Shown here: positions 1 to 11,549 of the stretch, piece by piece
How the letters are laid out: the number at the start of each line of letters is the position of its first letter
How positions within the stretch are numbered: the stretch's first letter is position 1
Source of the DNA: Mytilus trossulus
Taxonomy: Eukaryota; Mollusca; Bivalvia; Mytilida; Mytilidae
Reading direction: 5' to 3'
Assembly: GCF_036588685.1 (NCBI RefSeq)
Contig: NC_086379.1
Coordinates: 15,423,862 to 15,487,861, forward strand
DNA length: 64,000 bases
The notes under the pieces: generated by a model
Told to the model about the DNA's origin: nothing
What the model saw: only the letters and a program-made list of their open reading frames with translations
Database searches by the model: none
Translations under genes and position numbers: made by a program

Positions 1-31
1 TACACAGTCAGTTAGCGTCAACACAGCTAAC

Positions 32-384
32 AAATGTGTTTATTAAGTATGTTTAAAGTATATGATGTATATTGTATCTTAGACAAGACAATATGTCCAT
101 GCACACCATGAGTAGTTTGTTAATTGCGTGCCGTGTTCAGAATGTCACCCCTCCTCTAAAAAAAGGACGTTATAAAAACTATTTTTCATATAAAATCTTG
201 CAAACGATTGTCGTCCAATTATAACACTCTTTACATTGTTCTTTGGTATATTTAGAATCCGTAATAAACCTTAATTATCTGGAAAATGAGATAATGAATT
301 ATCTGACGGTATTCTTCAGTAAATATAATCTGGCAAACGATTGTCGTCCAATCAGAACACTCGTTACATTGTTTTTTTGTATAT
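32..384 (+). repeat. Long direct repeat, copy 1 (partner at 33827-34222)
   Basis: The block at 32-80 and the block from 111 to about 384 recur in the same order and orientation near 33827-33875 and 33953-34222 with few differences. Each copy has an internal ~135-bp near-duplication around the motif gcaaacgattgtcgtccaat. Confidence 0.85.
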
Positions 385-429
385 TTATTGAACCTAGGGC
401 TCAATTTAATACAGGTGAATCAAAATTAA

Positions 430-505
430 AAGCGCAAATGTCCATAGTATTTGAAGCGCAAATGTCCTATCGTTTTACAGGTAAAAAAGCGCAAACGTCC
501 TGTGC
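430..505 (+). repeat. Three short repeats of gcgcaaa(t/c)gtcc
   Basis: The 12-mer gcgcaaatgtcc occurs near 432 and 456, and the variant gcgcaaacgtcc near 490, spaced 24 and 34 bp apart. Function is unknown; it may be the end of a dispersed element. Confidence 0.5.
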
Positions 506-2153
506 CCGATAATACATGCGATATGAAAAATGCCATGTAATAATCTGATAATACGATTCGAACAATGCTCTTTTCAAGTTAGCTGTAGTCAAGTCCTACG
601 GTTTCTCAAAATTAAATTGTCCACAGAGCTTAGAATGTAACGCGCTTAATTCTTCTCTGAAAATTCAATCTTAAGAAAGAATTGAAAATACTGTCACTCA
701 TTCAGCAAGCTGTTTTACTTTAATTGAAAACAAATAAGATGCAAAAGATATCATAGGGATATTCAAACTAACAAGTCGAAAATAAACTGACAACACCATG
801 GAGAAAAGAAAAAATTACCAACAAACAAAAGTACACAAAACACACAACTATAAACTTAAGACTGATCAACACGAACCCTACAAAAAAACTGAAGTTGTTC
901 CGTATCTACCTAGTGCATTTCTTTCTAACAAAAACGATAAAAACGGTTCAGCGAGCACACGTTTATATCCTTTGTTTCTAACATACGTTTGCAAAGTTTG
1001 CAATAACCCTTACAAACTATAAATTCGCGAAAAATGCGTCTACAGTTTAACTGTTGACAAGCGGATGATGGTAACTGTAGTTTTTGCCTGAATAGAACTT
1101 ATCACCCTGTTAGTAAAATTGTATAAGATACCGTGAAAAAAAAACAAGTGTTTTTTCTAAGTGGTCTTGATTTATTTTCGATTGTCTTCTTACTAGAACA
1201 TTTGTGGATATCCAAGTGTGTATGTGTTGAACAATCTAGCTTTAGAGGCAGTTATTTCATTGTGCTTTAAATTCAAATAGAAAAAAATGCTCCTGCTCTA
1301 TCTATAAGTTCATTGTATTTTATGCCATTATTCTCTTCTTTTCCCCCAATATTATTATCTATTCATTTTTGTCCATTCTGTATTCTTTTTCCGTTATTTT
1401 CTGTTATATCAACAACCCATCCAGACCTTCATGCATGTGTATGACAGGCACCATTGTTTGTCTAATTAGAACGAGGTTTACATTTTTGTCTTTAAGTTGA
1501 TGTTTACATATATTATTCTCTATTGTTATCCTATTGTTTTTAATTTCCTTTTTGTGTCCATTCTGTTGTCTTTTTCTATTATTCTCTAATATATATATAT
1601 AAACATCCCTTCCAGAACTTCATGCATATATATGACAGGTCAGGCATTGTTATTGGTGAGTTATATGAAAAATATTAAGAACGAAAATTAAATCTTATTC
1701 TTTTAGCTTATAGTTTACATATTATTTAAATCTAAAGGAGATACTACAAAGCCAATTAAAAAATACTTACAATTTCAAAGTATTTATTCAAATTAATTCC
1801 GACAAAACAATTTAAATTAACTTATAATGAGAAGAAAATAGTTATAAATTAGATCTGTTTGTGAAAATACACATTTGTGGATATATTTTATTAAGTTTAA
1901 AAACGGTTGTGGAAGAACACAATGTGGTTTTTTTTGGCAATTAGTTAAATTATATCAATAATAGTTTTTTCTCTGAAAACTTAAGACACTGTGCAAAGGG
2001 AGGCAAATCAAATTTTCCCAAAAAGGTGCCGTATCGCCAGCTGATGGTGCTATATCAGCAGGTGCTCTATCAGCAGGTAAGTGATCTAGACCTTACTGGT
2101 CTGGGTTGGTTGGCCAGGTCACACCACACATTTTTTAAACTAAATACCTCAAT
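506..2153. other. No gene recognised; one dispersed repeat fragment
   Basis: Only short chance ORFs were seen. Positions ~730-905 (motif aaaataaactgacaac) resemble the segment at 44122-44220, so this is a dispersed repeat. The paired TTC/ATTATTCTC-rich stretches at 1320-1430 and 1500-1640 are an imperfect duplication containing the shared motif cttcatgcatatgtatgacagg-like words. Confidence 0.5.
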
Positions 2154-3433
2154 CAGTGGCGTAGCTTGCATGTATGCTCAGATGCTCAAGCATCCACATC
2201 ATTTTGACCAAAAAAATAAAATAGCAGACTTCAACTCAGAAGTATCCAAATGTATCAAGGCTGAGGTTAATATCCAGTCATTTTCGAAGCAGTATGCCTG
2301 CATGGTCTTTCATTCAGGATAAATTAGAATATGTAAACCAGATAGTCCAATCGCAGAATAGTGTTTCAAGTTAACTTTTGTTCGTCAAAAAAATCTACGT
2401 TATCGGCTAATTAAGGTAAGCGGAGAGGATGATGAAATGCAGACCCTTGGACATGTTTCCTCTGAAATTGAACCCAGTGAAGTGATGTCTTCTCATCTGA
2501 CTATAGCAACTAACAACTAAAACACCATATCCTGACTCCTGATATCGTTTTTGTGACATGGTAAACGACGTGATAAAAAAAATCAATTTGTAATATACCG
2601 TGAAAATTCCTAGGCTTATGAATTCCCGTTTCTATCTAGGTTCAAATACTAGTTTTATTTTCAATTAAAGAAAAGGTCAAATGTTCCCCGCCATGCACAT
2701 CACAAATGTTCATGTCATGTTTTATCTATCAAAGGGCAAGGAACAAGGGAATAACTAAAAAAGCACTTGTTTTCTTTTTCTTTTCTCTTTTCAATATCTT
2801 CAGAGAAATTAAAGCTTACAGCAAATGAAATTGGATTTCCATTACCATTTATATTTCAAAGGGTCATAACTGGTTAAAAATATTTGAATATTACTTATTT
2901 TTGAAAGTGTCAAAGACATTGCTGATGATATGAGTTTCACTTAATCTGACAAAAATTGTACACATGAGAGTGCTAACACGACCGGTTGGTCGGAGGCCCG
3001 GTATTTTTATGTCTCCTGCAACGCGTTTAGCTAAATACTAGTAATCAAAAGGCAGTGGCTATTTGACCGGCACCGGCTAAATAGCAAATTTGCTATTTGA
3101 CCGGCACCGGCAAAATAGCAAATTTGCTATTTAGCCGGCACTGAATAATACTGTTCATTGATGATCATGTGATAAGTAGAAAATAAAAAGCTTAATATTA
3201 ATTTTAGATAATTAAATTACAATATGAAGCATTAAAAGTACAGTTCAATCAAAAATAAAAGATTGAAAATGTTCATAATTAAATAATTTATACTTGACTT
3301 AATAATATTAACTTAAAATCATGAAAACTCATTTGCATATACATTACTAAATATGATTCTTTTCAAAAATATTTATTAAAAAGATATCCAAATCTGTGTA
3401 AAATCTATGGAAGTCTATGATTTAAATATCCTG

Positions 3434-3522
3434 CATCTTCGCTAGCCACGGGTAACAATCCACTCCCGCTCACTTCACTGAACAGAGCGGAAGTGGATCG
3501 TAACCGTTGGCTAGCGAAGATG
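3434..3522. mobile_element. 89-bp foldback element with 9-bp target duplication
   Basis: Arms of about 38 bp starting CATCTTCGCTAGCCA are inverted around a short loop. AATATCCTG flanks it at 3425-3433 and 3523-3531, so it inserted after its MULE host. The 9-bp duplication suggests mobilisation by a Mutator-type transposase. Confidence 0.85.
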
Positions 3523-3944
3523 AATATCCTGCCATGCTATAAAAATAGTGTTATGTAAAACTTCCTACACATGTACATCATAAAAAAGACATTATTAAAA
3601 GTTGGTTGCTACGAATTTCAAAAGGACACATGATTTTACATTTGGAATTGTTACAAGACCAATTATTTGCCTTTGGAAGTTGTTTTAATCTAGCACAAGA
3701 TAAAACAGGAACTATACATTACACTGGCTTCCTTTGAATCTGCATCATGTGTGGATATGTTGCATTGGGTCCAAACAAGAGGCAGTTAAAAGTTCAGGTC
3801 TTGCTTCGACTTTTTCCTGGGTAATTAAAATGTTGTTATTAACAGCATTTTTTGGCAAATTGATTTCAACAAAACAGTCTGATATCACATGGAAAAGTAA
3901 TCCGATTTCTTTTGAGCTGTTTACTTATGAAATGGTACACAATT

Positions 3945-4533
3945 GCCTTTTCGGGTACGCTTTTTTAGGCAAAACTGATGACAGTTTGGGTCAAACCTTT
4001 TGGCCTTCCACGTTTCTTCATATTTGGTGGAAGTAATATATGCGAAACACACGATCCACAACAACTGGAATCCATTAGGTGTCCTTCTTGTTGAGCGGTA
4101 TCTCGTTCTTCTTCCTGCGAAACTTGCAAATTGTTTTCGTGAATTTTTGAATGTATGAACATTATCCGTATCATGTTCTTTATTGTCTGTTACATTTATA
4201 TCATCATTGATGTCTTCAATATCCTCATAAACATGCACGTCTGTTTGTCCATGTCCATTGCCAATTGAATTTGTACTTTCCACAGAATTAGATTCTAGAA
4301 CTTCAAGAACCATACACTTCTTCCCATGACTCCAAAAATTTGTAATGCTCTGAATAACATCCAATCTCTTGATATTCGCCACCAGTAACTTCGGATGCAA
4401 GACTAGCCATTTGCTGTAACAGAATTTTTGTCTCCCTGTATTTTGTGCTTTGAGAAATTTTCCTCACTCTTTTTTGGTGTACATATGATAGAACACACCG
4501 ATGACTGGGTTTTTGATATACCAGTAAAATCAA
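3945..4533 (-). pseudogene. Decayed MULE/ZSWIM-type transposase C-terminal fragment
   Basis: Reading the - strand across at least two frame changes gives protein-like segments in order: ISQSTKYRETKILLQQMASL, ASEVTGGEYQE, FLESWEEV, then an acidic linker and finally PPNMKKRGRPKGLTQTVIS. From memory, this order (helix after the SWIM region, then a short RGRPKG basic tail) resembles the C-terminus of MULE transposases and their ZSWIM relatives. The catalytic core and SWIM finger are absent. Element type and position inside 9-bp-flanked TIRs agree. The family call is an inference. Confidence 0.5.
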
Positions 4534-5219
4534 ATACTCTATGTGATGTCCTAATATTATAAATTATTTATTTATGAACATCTTCAATATTTGATTTTTG
4601 ATTTTTAATGCTTGATATTGTGATAAAATGCTTTTAAATTAATATTAAGCTTTTTTATTCTCTACTAATCACATCAATGAACAGCTTTAATCAGTGCCGG
4701 TCAAATAGCAAATTTGCTATTTTCCCGTTGCCGGTCAAATAGCAAATTTGCTATTTAGCCGGTGCCGGTCAAATAGCCACTGCCTAATCAAAAATCAAAA
4801 ACCTAAGGTTGTAGACGCAAATTCCAGGAAAGAAGAGTCACTTCAGTTCCTATATTCCGAAGTTCCTTAATTAAACAAAAGTGCCGCTGTAATGGGGTCC
4901 GTTTTTGATATGTCAAATATAAAATTGGGTGGGAAACTTTTAAATGCAATATTCATGAATTAAATGAAGGTACTTTCGAGGAAACAATAAAATTCAGTTG
5001 AAAATATAAATATATGAAAAGGTAGGTATTTTGAATTTACACAAAAATGTAACTAGTGTCGGATTCTGGGAGGAGTACATGTGCTTAAATAAAAAATAAT
5101 TTTCTGCATAAAAAGGTCATTTTTTTTTTAGCCTCGCTCCACTCGACGAAACATCCACATCATTTCAACCCTGGCTACGCCACTGTCAATGATGATTGTG
5201 GCCAAGTTTAGTTTAATTT

Positions 5220-5610
5220 AGCCCAGTAGTTTCAGAGGAGAAGATTTTTGTAAAAGCTTTAAGCTTCTGTCAAAGTTTGGTACAAATCCAGGATAGTTTA
5301 AGAAAGTTATTAAAATTTCAAAAACTTTAACCACAGAGTGAATATTTGTGGGGACGACGACGGAATGTAGGATTGCTAATGTTTCACATTTCGAAAAATG
5401 TTGAAGGCTAGCAAAATTAAGACCACTTGTAAGTAATATACAAAAAAACAGGAAATAAATTTTTACAAAATTTCCATCTGAATATTAGCTTGATTGTAAA
5501 CAAACTTCTGTTCATGTTTAGTACAGAGTTATTAAAATTTCAAAAACTGAGTGAATATTTGTAGAAGACTACAAAAGAAATGTAGGATGGCTTAGATGGT
5601 CTTGCTTTTG
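5220..5610 (+). repeat. Dispersed ~170-bp repeat family (aagcttctgtc...aatgtaggat)
   Basis: Motifs in order are aagcttctgtcaaagtttgg, aatccaggatagtttaag, accacagagtgaatatttgt and gacggaatgtagga. The same order occurs at 19830-20310 and 20950-21480, and inverted at 37893-38540. Confidence 0.75.
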
Positions 5611-6270
5611 CCACTAAAGTTGCAGGCGCTATAAAAACATGAAAATAAGTTCATGGTCAGATGTACCTCATCAGACAAACATGTTTACCTTTATATAATC
5701 ATTCTGTATACCAAATATAGTTGACCCTTTTTTGAATATCTCTTATAACTTTTACTTATAGTATCCAAGAAATAATCCTTATCACAAAATTTAAATATGA
5801 ACAAATATCCATGAAAATAAGGTCAAGGTCAGAAGAACCTTGTTAGACAGACATGTGCACCATACAATCATTCCATCCATTAAAACATAAATAAACATGA
5901 AGAATTACCTTGTTTCAGAGAAACAAATACATAATCACAAAACTGAACATTAATCACTGAACCATGACTTGTTTAGGCTAGGCATTCCCTCAGGATGGTA
6001 ATAATGAATTGCTGTTTAAAGTCCTGTGGCAATTAAATGCATATTCAGGACAGGTTCGTGAATATTAAGCCTACTTTGTGCAATCCACAAATAGAGCAGC
6101 ATCAAATGCCATTTTTTAAATCATTGGTTTTAACATGCCAGGGGGTCCAACTTGAGACCAACGCAATAACACAAGACCACTGATGTAATCTTTGTATGAA
6201 GGACATGTATACCTTTTTTATAATTTTATAATATACCAAATATATAGTCAGCCATATTACACATAAGGTT
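5611..6270. other. No gene recognised
   Basis: AT-rich sequence with repeat-like phrases (gaaaataagttcatggtcag and gaaaataaggtcaaggtcag, ~170 bp apart), but no supported coding or RNA feature. Confidence 0.4.
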
Positions 6271-6557
6271 GCAACCATTTGATTTTCTGGGGGGGGGCTA
6301 TGGTTTTTTTTTCTGTGCAAACTTTTTTTTTCGCCTTTGGCGAAGAACAATATATTTTTTTAGCGACAAACCAAAAACATTTTTTTTCTTTCAATTTTAG
6401 CATTACATAGTGGCAGCTGAGGGTGAAACCAAAAATTTTTTTTTCTCATGGTCCAAAACAAATTATTTTTTCCCCAAAACCTGGAAACAAACTTTTTTTT
6501 CCAAAAAAAACCATAGCCCCAGCCCCCCCCCCCCCCCCCCGAAAATCAAATGGTTGC
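6271..6557. mobile_element. ~287-bp miniature inverted-repeat element
   Basis: The left arm gcaaccatttgattttctgg with G-run, ctatgg and T-run is mirrored by the right arm with A-run, ccatag, C-run and gaaaatcaaatggttgc. The interior is T-rich. No convincing target duplication was found. Confidence 0.75.
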
Positions 6558-6586
6558 TGCCTAAAAAATGTCAAATTCATGTCATA

Positions 6587-7050
6587 ACAAGAATGTGTTC
6601 AAAGTACCCAACATGGATGCCCCCACTCGCATTATCATTTTACATGTTCAATGGAACATGAAATTGGGTAAAAAGTCTTCTTTGGCATTAAAATTAGAAA
6701 GATCATACCATAGGGAATGTGTGTACTAAGTTTCAAGTTGATTGGACTTCAACTTCATCAAAAACTACCTCGACTAAAAACTTTAACCTGAAACTTGCAC
6801 TTTCCTTTTCTATTTTAATTGGACCGTGAAATTGGGGTCAAAAGTCTAATTTGGCTGTAAAATTAGAAAGATCATATCATAAGGAACATACATACTAAAT
6901 TTCATGTTGATTGCACTTCAGCTTAAAAAAAACCTACCTTGACCAAAAACTTTAACCTGAAGCGGGACAGACGGATGAACGGAACGACAAACGGACGAAC
7001 AGACCAGAAAACATAATGCACCTCTACTATCATAGATGGGGCATAAAAAC
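6587..7050 (+). repeat. Dispersed repeat with internal ~190-bp duplication (partner at 31683-32115)
   Basis: It starts aacaagaatgtgttc and contains two similar units with gatcata-ccatagggaa, acttcatcaaaaactacct and aaaaactttaacctgaa. It ends in a gacagacggatgaacgg-like segment. The same structure recurs at 31683-32115. Confidence 0.7.
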
Positions 7051-9297
7051 ACCCTGGTTATTGAACCTGAAATATAGGGTAAAATGTATAATGAAATACC
7101 ATGAGGCATCTGCATACAGATATGGAGCTATCGAGCCTCTTCTACAGTTTGCATAATTATGATTTTACATAAATCCTTTTAGCATTATAGTCACCTATTA
7201 ACAGCATTGGTAGCTATATGATGGTAATCAGCAAACACAATGATCAATTCTGTAAGGTAGTGCTTAAAGCATCGTTTATTTTGGGTCTTATTCAAACCAG
7301 CAAAGAAATTACACAAAAAATTCTTAAAAAAGTTGAATGATGATGATCGACACCTAATGGAAATATAAATCATCTGCCTGTGTGTCATACCGTGGACCAC
7401 AGAAATCTCTTCCCCCTTTACTTATCCAAATTCAAATGAAATGAGGCTGGTTTTTCAAATACATTTTATTTATCAATTATAATTATTATGATATATCACA
7501 ATGATACAAAATATCCAAATGAAACCAAACACAATCTGCTTTTGTTAGGTGTGTACGAATATCAAAAAACAAATTGATTCTAGGGATATGATTTTGGACA
7601 CGTCTGTAAATTATCTCTACAATAAAAAGGAGGAAAAGGATCTGCATCATGGGTTTTGTATCATTAGCATAATATTACATTTATACAAAATAAATGTTGA
7701 CATTACTGAGGATTCTATTTATTTTCCGGGTTGTTTTTATAATATTGTTTTGAATACTAATTAGGGGGAGATAATCCTAATGTAATTTCCAATTAAATAA
7801 GCATTATGAATTAAATTAAATCATGTCTAATTTTTGATACATGTATTAAATTCTGTAAACAGAGTAATTATTCTTTGTTTAATAAAAAAAACCTTTTTAT
7901 TGCTAACCAAACTTATAAAAGAATTCCATAAACAACAGAATCCTCAATTAGTGCCAACTTTTAAAAATGACATTAAAAAAACATTACAATTCTTAAACAA
8001 AGGAAATTAAAGCTATGTTTATGCTACAATAAAAAATACATGAATCAAATTATTTTTTGAGAACAAACTCAACTTATTTACTGGGTTATAAAAAAACAAA
8101 ATAGCAGAGATGTGGATTAAGAGGATTTTTCAGAGGGCCCCCTTCAGTGGGAAAAATTTGGTTTAATATTTAGGGAATCACTAAAACATGACTGGAGCAG
8201 GGCCCCGCTGAAGCAGTCAGTGCCCCCCATATTCCTGGAAAATTTCTGGATCCACCACTGACTAAATATCTTGATCTGTGCAAAAAATTATTAGATCACC
8301 AAGGATATGTTTAACAATTCATTTCATATTTTTAATCACATGCTGTTTTAAAATAAAAAGTAAAGTTTATTTACTCACACCAAATTTCTAAGCATATTAA
8401 TCTTTATTAAATATCCCCCCCCCCCCCCCCCAAACCCCTTTCGGAGGAAAAATTTGGTTAATTGTACAGGAAATGACTGGTGTTGGGCCCCTTTATGTTA
8501 AGTTCTGGATTCGCAAATAGGTAAAGTGAGTAAGTGTATGATATGTTTGTTTATCCATCTACAACTTTAACCCACAATTATCAAGATTAAATGGGACTTT
8601 CTCTAAACTTTCAAATAATCTTCAGTATCTGCCAACACTGTGTTCCATTGTTTTCACTTCAAAAAGGTTGGGAAAACCCAAAATTTCATTATAATAAATT
8701 AAAACACATACTGCCTTTAGTACAGAAAATCAGCTGAAAGTTTCAATGAAAATCTACCAAGCTGTGGATGAGAGCTGATGATGGACAAACAAACAAACAA
8801 TACAAATCTTCTTTAACACCCCATTTCAAAGGCATATTTATGGGGATGTCTCCTCTCCCTGTTGCTGGAAAAATTTTGTTTAATCAATTGCGCTGGCCCC
8901 CTCTAAGAAAGTTCTTTAGGACCCCGCAAAATTTAAGTTTTAATGATTCATCAATTAAAAAACAATAATTGAATGCAAATGGAATACAAATAATATAAAT
9001 AAAAAAATATCCAATTTGAAACTCAATACAGGAATAAAAACAATTTGTTTACAACTCATTCTGCCACAAGATTACTGTCTAAGGATTCTACTAAAAAAAG
9101 ATAGTAACAGTTCAGCCACGTTTTGCAGGATATTGTCTGAAGATTGTACCACACAAGGCAGCAAAGGTGACACTTTCAACTGAAAAGAAATAAAGTCAAG
9201 TTTTAATTATTGTTTGATTTCGAATTAATTATTATTCTGGAATATAATAACATTTAATGTGCAATTTTTCAAATAAAAAAAAGAACCTGATATCACT
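7051..9297. other. No gene recognised; fragments of G/C-run repeats
   Basis: Fragments at 8100-8262, 8400-8520 and 8820-8940 share the pieces gggccccc, ggaaaaatttggtt and ggatcc(acca), and look like decayed copies of the element family seen intact at 28828-29070. A 20-bp C-run starts at 8406. No coding feature is supported. Confidence 0.5.
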
Positions 9298-9590
9298 GAA
9301 TGTGAAATATAAAAAATAGAAGATGTGGTATGATTGCCAATGAGACAACTCTCCACAAGAGACCAAATGATACAGAAATTTAAAACAACTATAGACTGTA
9401 TGACCATCGACAATGAGCAATGCCCATAAACCATTATCAAGTCCAGTATAAAAGATTCCCAAAATGACATCTGTAAAACAATTCAATCAAGATAACTAAT
9501 GGCCTCATTTATGTACAAAAAATGAACAAAAAACAAATATGTAACACATCAACATACAACCCCAGAAACAGGCTCCTGAAGACAAAAATA
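9298..9590 (-). repeat. Common bivalve dispersed repeat, inverted copy
   Basis: It contains gatgtggtatgattgccaat, gagacaactctccacaagag and gagcaatgcccata, then caaatatgtaacacatca. It is the reverse complement of the copy at 10928-11345. From memory this family is very common in mussel sequence. Confidence 0.75.
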
Positions 9591-9617
9591 AACTTTCCAA
9601 ACTTTTCTGAGACTTAA

Positions 9618-9891
9618 GGTGGTACCTTACACTACAGGGAGATAACTCTGTAAAATCAGCTAAACGTTTTAATTACGTTGTGTTATTTAGGGAGGATTAA
9701 GCTTTTTAATGATCAAAAGTAGTGTTTGTAAAACTGCTATATAATCAGTGTAATTTATCTGATAAAATAGTTCGTTCAACGTTTTTGAAATTTTTATATT
9801 TTTGTCAAAGGGTCAAAAGTAATACTTTGTCAAAATTTTATGAAAATATAAACGAGCCAAATTAATTTTAGTGAAAGTGTTGGGTACCACC
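9618..9891. mobile_element. 274-bp TTAA-flanked miniature element
   Basis: The ends GGTGGTACCTTACAC and GTGTTGGGTACCACC are inverted and flanked by TTAA at 9614-9617 and 9892-9895. TTAA duplication is characteristic of piggyBac-like and some Kolobok elements. Confidence 0.8.
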
Positions 9892-10287
9892 TTAACATCA
9901 ATTTTCCATGAGTAATTATTTGAAATATTCATCATGATGAATGCAAAAGCTGCTGATAAATTCACTAAACAAAAAGTTAAAATAATTGAATACGGTATGT
10001 TATTTGTTGTTTAGTTGACACTTACTCCACACAAAATTTATGTTAAAAATGTAGGAATAAAATTCTTTTGAAAGTTGAAACGAATATATGAACCACTGAA
10101 TGAAAGGCAGTTATTATGCATCTTTTTATAAAAGCTATTTTTTTACTTGATATCAGGTTATATCCCCTTCATATTTCTTGTTCAGGAAAGGGACAAAAAA
10201 TCAGTAAAAATGGATACATAGATATCTAGGGGCATAGATACATGTATAATTAAAATTTAAATTGTTTGTTGATTAATAAATTCTCAC

Positions 10288-11549
10288 CTTAAACAGCTCT
10301 CTTTACTCCTCAAGCAAGTTACCCAAAGGAAAGTTGTGATGCTAACCTGTAAAACAAAGTTCAAGGTCAGTTATTCGCAACTTTAAAAAATATATATAGA
10401 TCATAATAATTGATTAAAAGTTCTCGAATAACATACAAAATTCTGTGAGAAAATAATTGGTATTCAAAATCAAACTAATGGTTATGTTTTCTGCTCTTTG
10501 TATGTTTTTTTTATCTCTCCAACTCATTCTCGATTGCTATTTTCAATTCTATTAAGTTTGCAATACAAAAATAAACTTGTACTTTATCATATAGTATAGT
10601 ATTTCAAACCTTTAAAAAAACAATTGATATCAATTACTATTAAATTATGAAAAAAACTAAAAGCTTGTATACCTACCATCATGTTAACAATATCAGATAT
10701 TCAAGTCTTACTCCCCACACCATGAAAACATTGTAATTTCAACAACCTGGAAAAAAATGTTTTCAAGATTAAATTGTACATAAGATTGTTTTAAAAAGTG
10801 TAACAAAATTATGCCTTGTCACATTTCTTATGAATTTGTCTTATACTATCATTTTCTGTATGTTAACTTGATACATAAGGTACAAAACAATTCAATTGAA
10901 TACAAGTTGTTGTTCACATCCATTTGTATTTTTGTGCATCTGATGAGTTGAGCCTTTTTCAACTGATTTTTATAGTTCGTTCTTATGTTGTACTGTTATA
11001 CCACTGTCCCAGGTTAGGGGGAGGGTTGGGATCCTGCTAACATGTTTAACCCCGCCACATTATTTATGTACATGATTGTCCCAAGTCAGGAGCCTGTAAT
11101 TCAGTGGTTGTCGTTTGTTTATGTGTTACATATTTGTTTTTCGTTCATTTTTTTTTACATAAATAAGGCCGTTAGTTTTCTTGTTTGAATTGTTTTACAT
11201 TGTCTTATCAGAACCTTTTATAGTTGACTATGCAGTATGGGCTTTGCTCATTGTTGAAGGCTGTACAGTGACCTATATTTGTTAATGTCTGTCATTTTGG
11301 TCTTTTGTGGATAGTTGTCTCAATGGCAATCATACCACATCTTCTTTTTAATGTGTTATAAAATTGTTCAGCATTGATGTAGATGTCCTCAAAATCAAAC
11401 CCATTATAAACAAATAATTTAAAATGCCTATAATAATATGATCATTAGTTTTGTGGAATATTTCAACTCACCACATATTTTTCATGGTAAGGCCTCAGAC
11501 TGGGTTGAAGATTTAATTGACCATCTTCCTTAAGAGCTGCTATCCTAAC
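10288..11549 (-). other. Triplicated unit, copy A: three splice-flanked blocks
   Basis: On the - strand three short blocks carry consensus splice signals: beta 11549-11472 (acceptor ccttccag, donor gtgagt), gamma 10746-10677 (acceptor aacctccag-like, donor gtaggt) and delta 10346-10288 (acceptor gttttacag, donor gtgaga). A further block with acceptor ctatttcag starts at 12691. The same blocks recur in copies B and C. None is consistently open in any frame, so a spliced non-coding transcript or decayed gene is more likely than a protein gene. No family was recognised. Confidence 0.5.
10928..11345 (+). repeat. Common bivalve dispersed repeat, direct copy
   Basis: Motifs in order are tttaaccccgccacatt, gtcccaagtcaggagcctgt, ttcagtggttgtcg, gtatgggctttgctcattgt and caatggcaatcataccacat. 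It is the partner of the inverted copy at 9298-9590. Confidence 0.75.

Larger units (their letters stand above)
3051..4784. mobile_element. MULE-like DNA transposon, 1734 bp, ~155-bp TIRs, 9-bp target duplication
   Basis: The ends GGCAGTGGCTATTTGACC (3051) and its reverse complement (to 4784) extend into inverted repeats of about 155 bp (3051-3206 and 4629-4784). The flanking TAATCAAAA at 3042-3050 and 4785-4793 is an exact 9-bp duplication. Long TIRs with 9-bp duplications are the hallmark of Mutator-like elements. Each TIR contains two copies of the perfect palindrome AAATAGCAAATTTGCTATTT separated by GACCGGCACCGG-type spacers. A decayed coding tail lies on the - strand inside. Confidence 0.88.
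2154..5185. mobile_element. hAT-like DNA transposon remnant, 3.0 kb, 5-bp target duplication
   Basis: The left end CAGTGGCGTAGC at 2154 and the right end GCTACGCCACTG at 5185 are inverted. They are flanked by TCAAT at 2149-2153 and 5186-5190. CAGNGG...CCNCTG termini are typical of hAT elements, and some hAT groups make 5-bp rather than 8-bp duplications. No transposase was recognised inside, and 1.7 kb of the interior is a later MULE-like insertion. The terminal match is short, so the pairing is likely but not certain. Confidence 0.6.

Noticed and set aside
243-512. 89-residue + strand open frame at the window start
   Set aside because: It lies across the long direct repeat and the gcgcaaatgtcc repeats; the second repeat copy does not keep the frame.
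3434-3522. MicroRNA precursor (strong hairpin)
   Set aside because: The exact 9-bp flanking duplication shows a mobile element; arms are too uniform and there is no evidence of processing.
3734-4036. 100-residue + strand open frame within the MULE-like element
   Set aside because: It lies opposite the transposase-like - strand fragment and has no recognisable motif.
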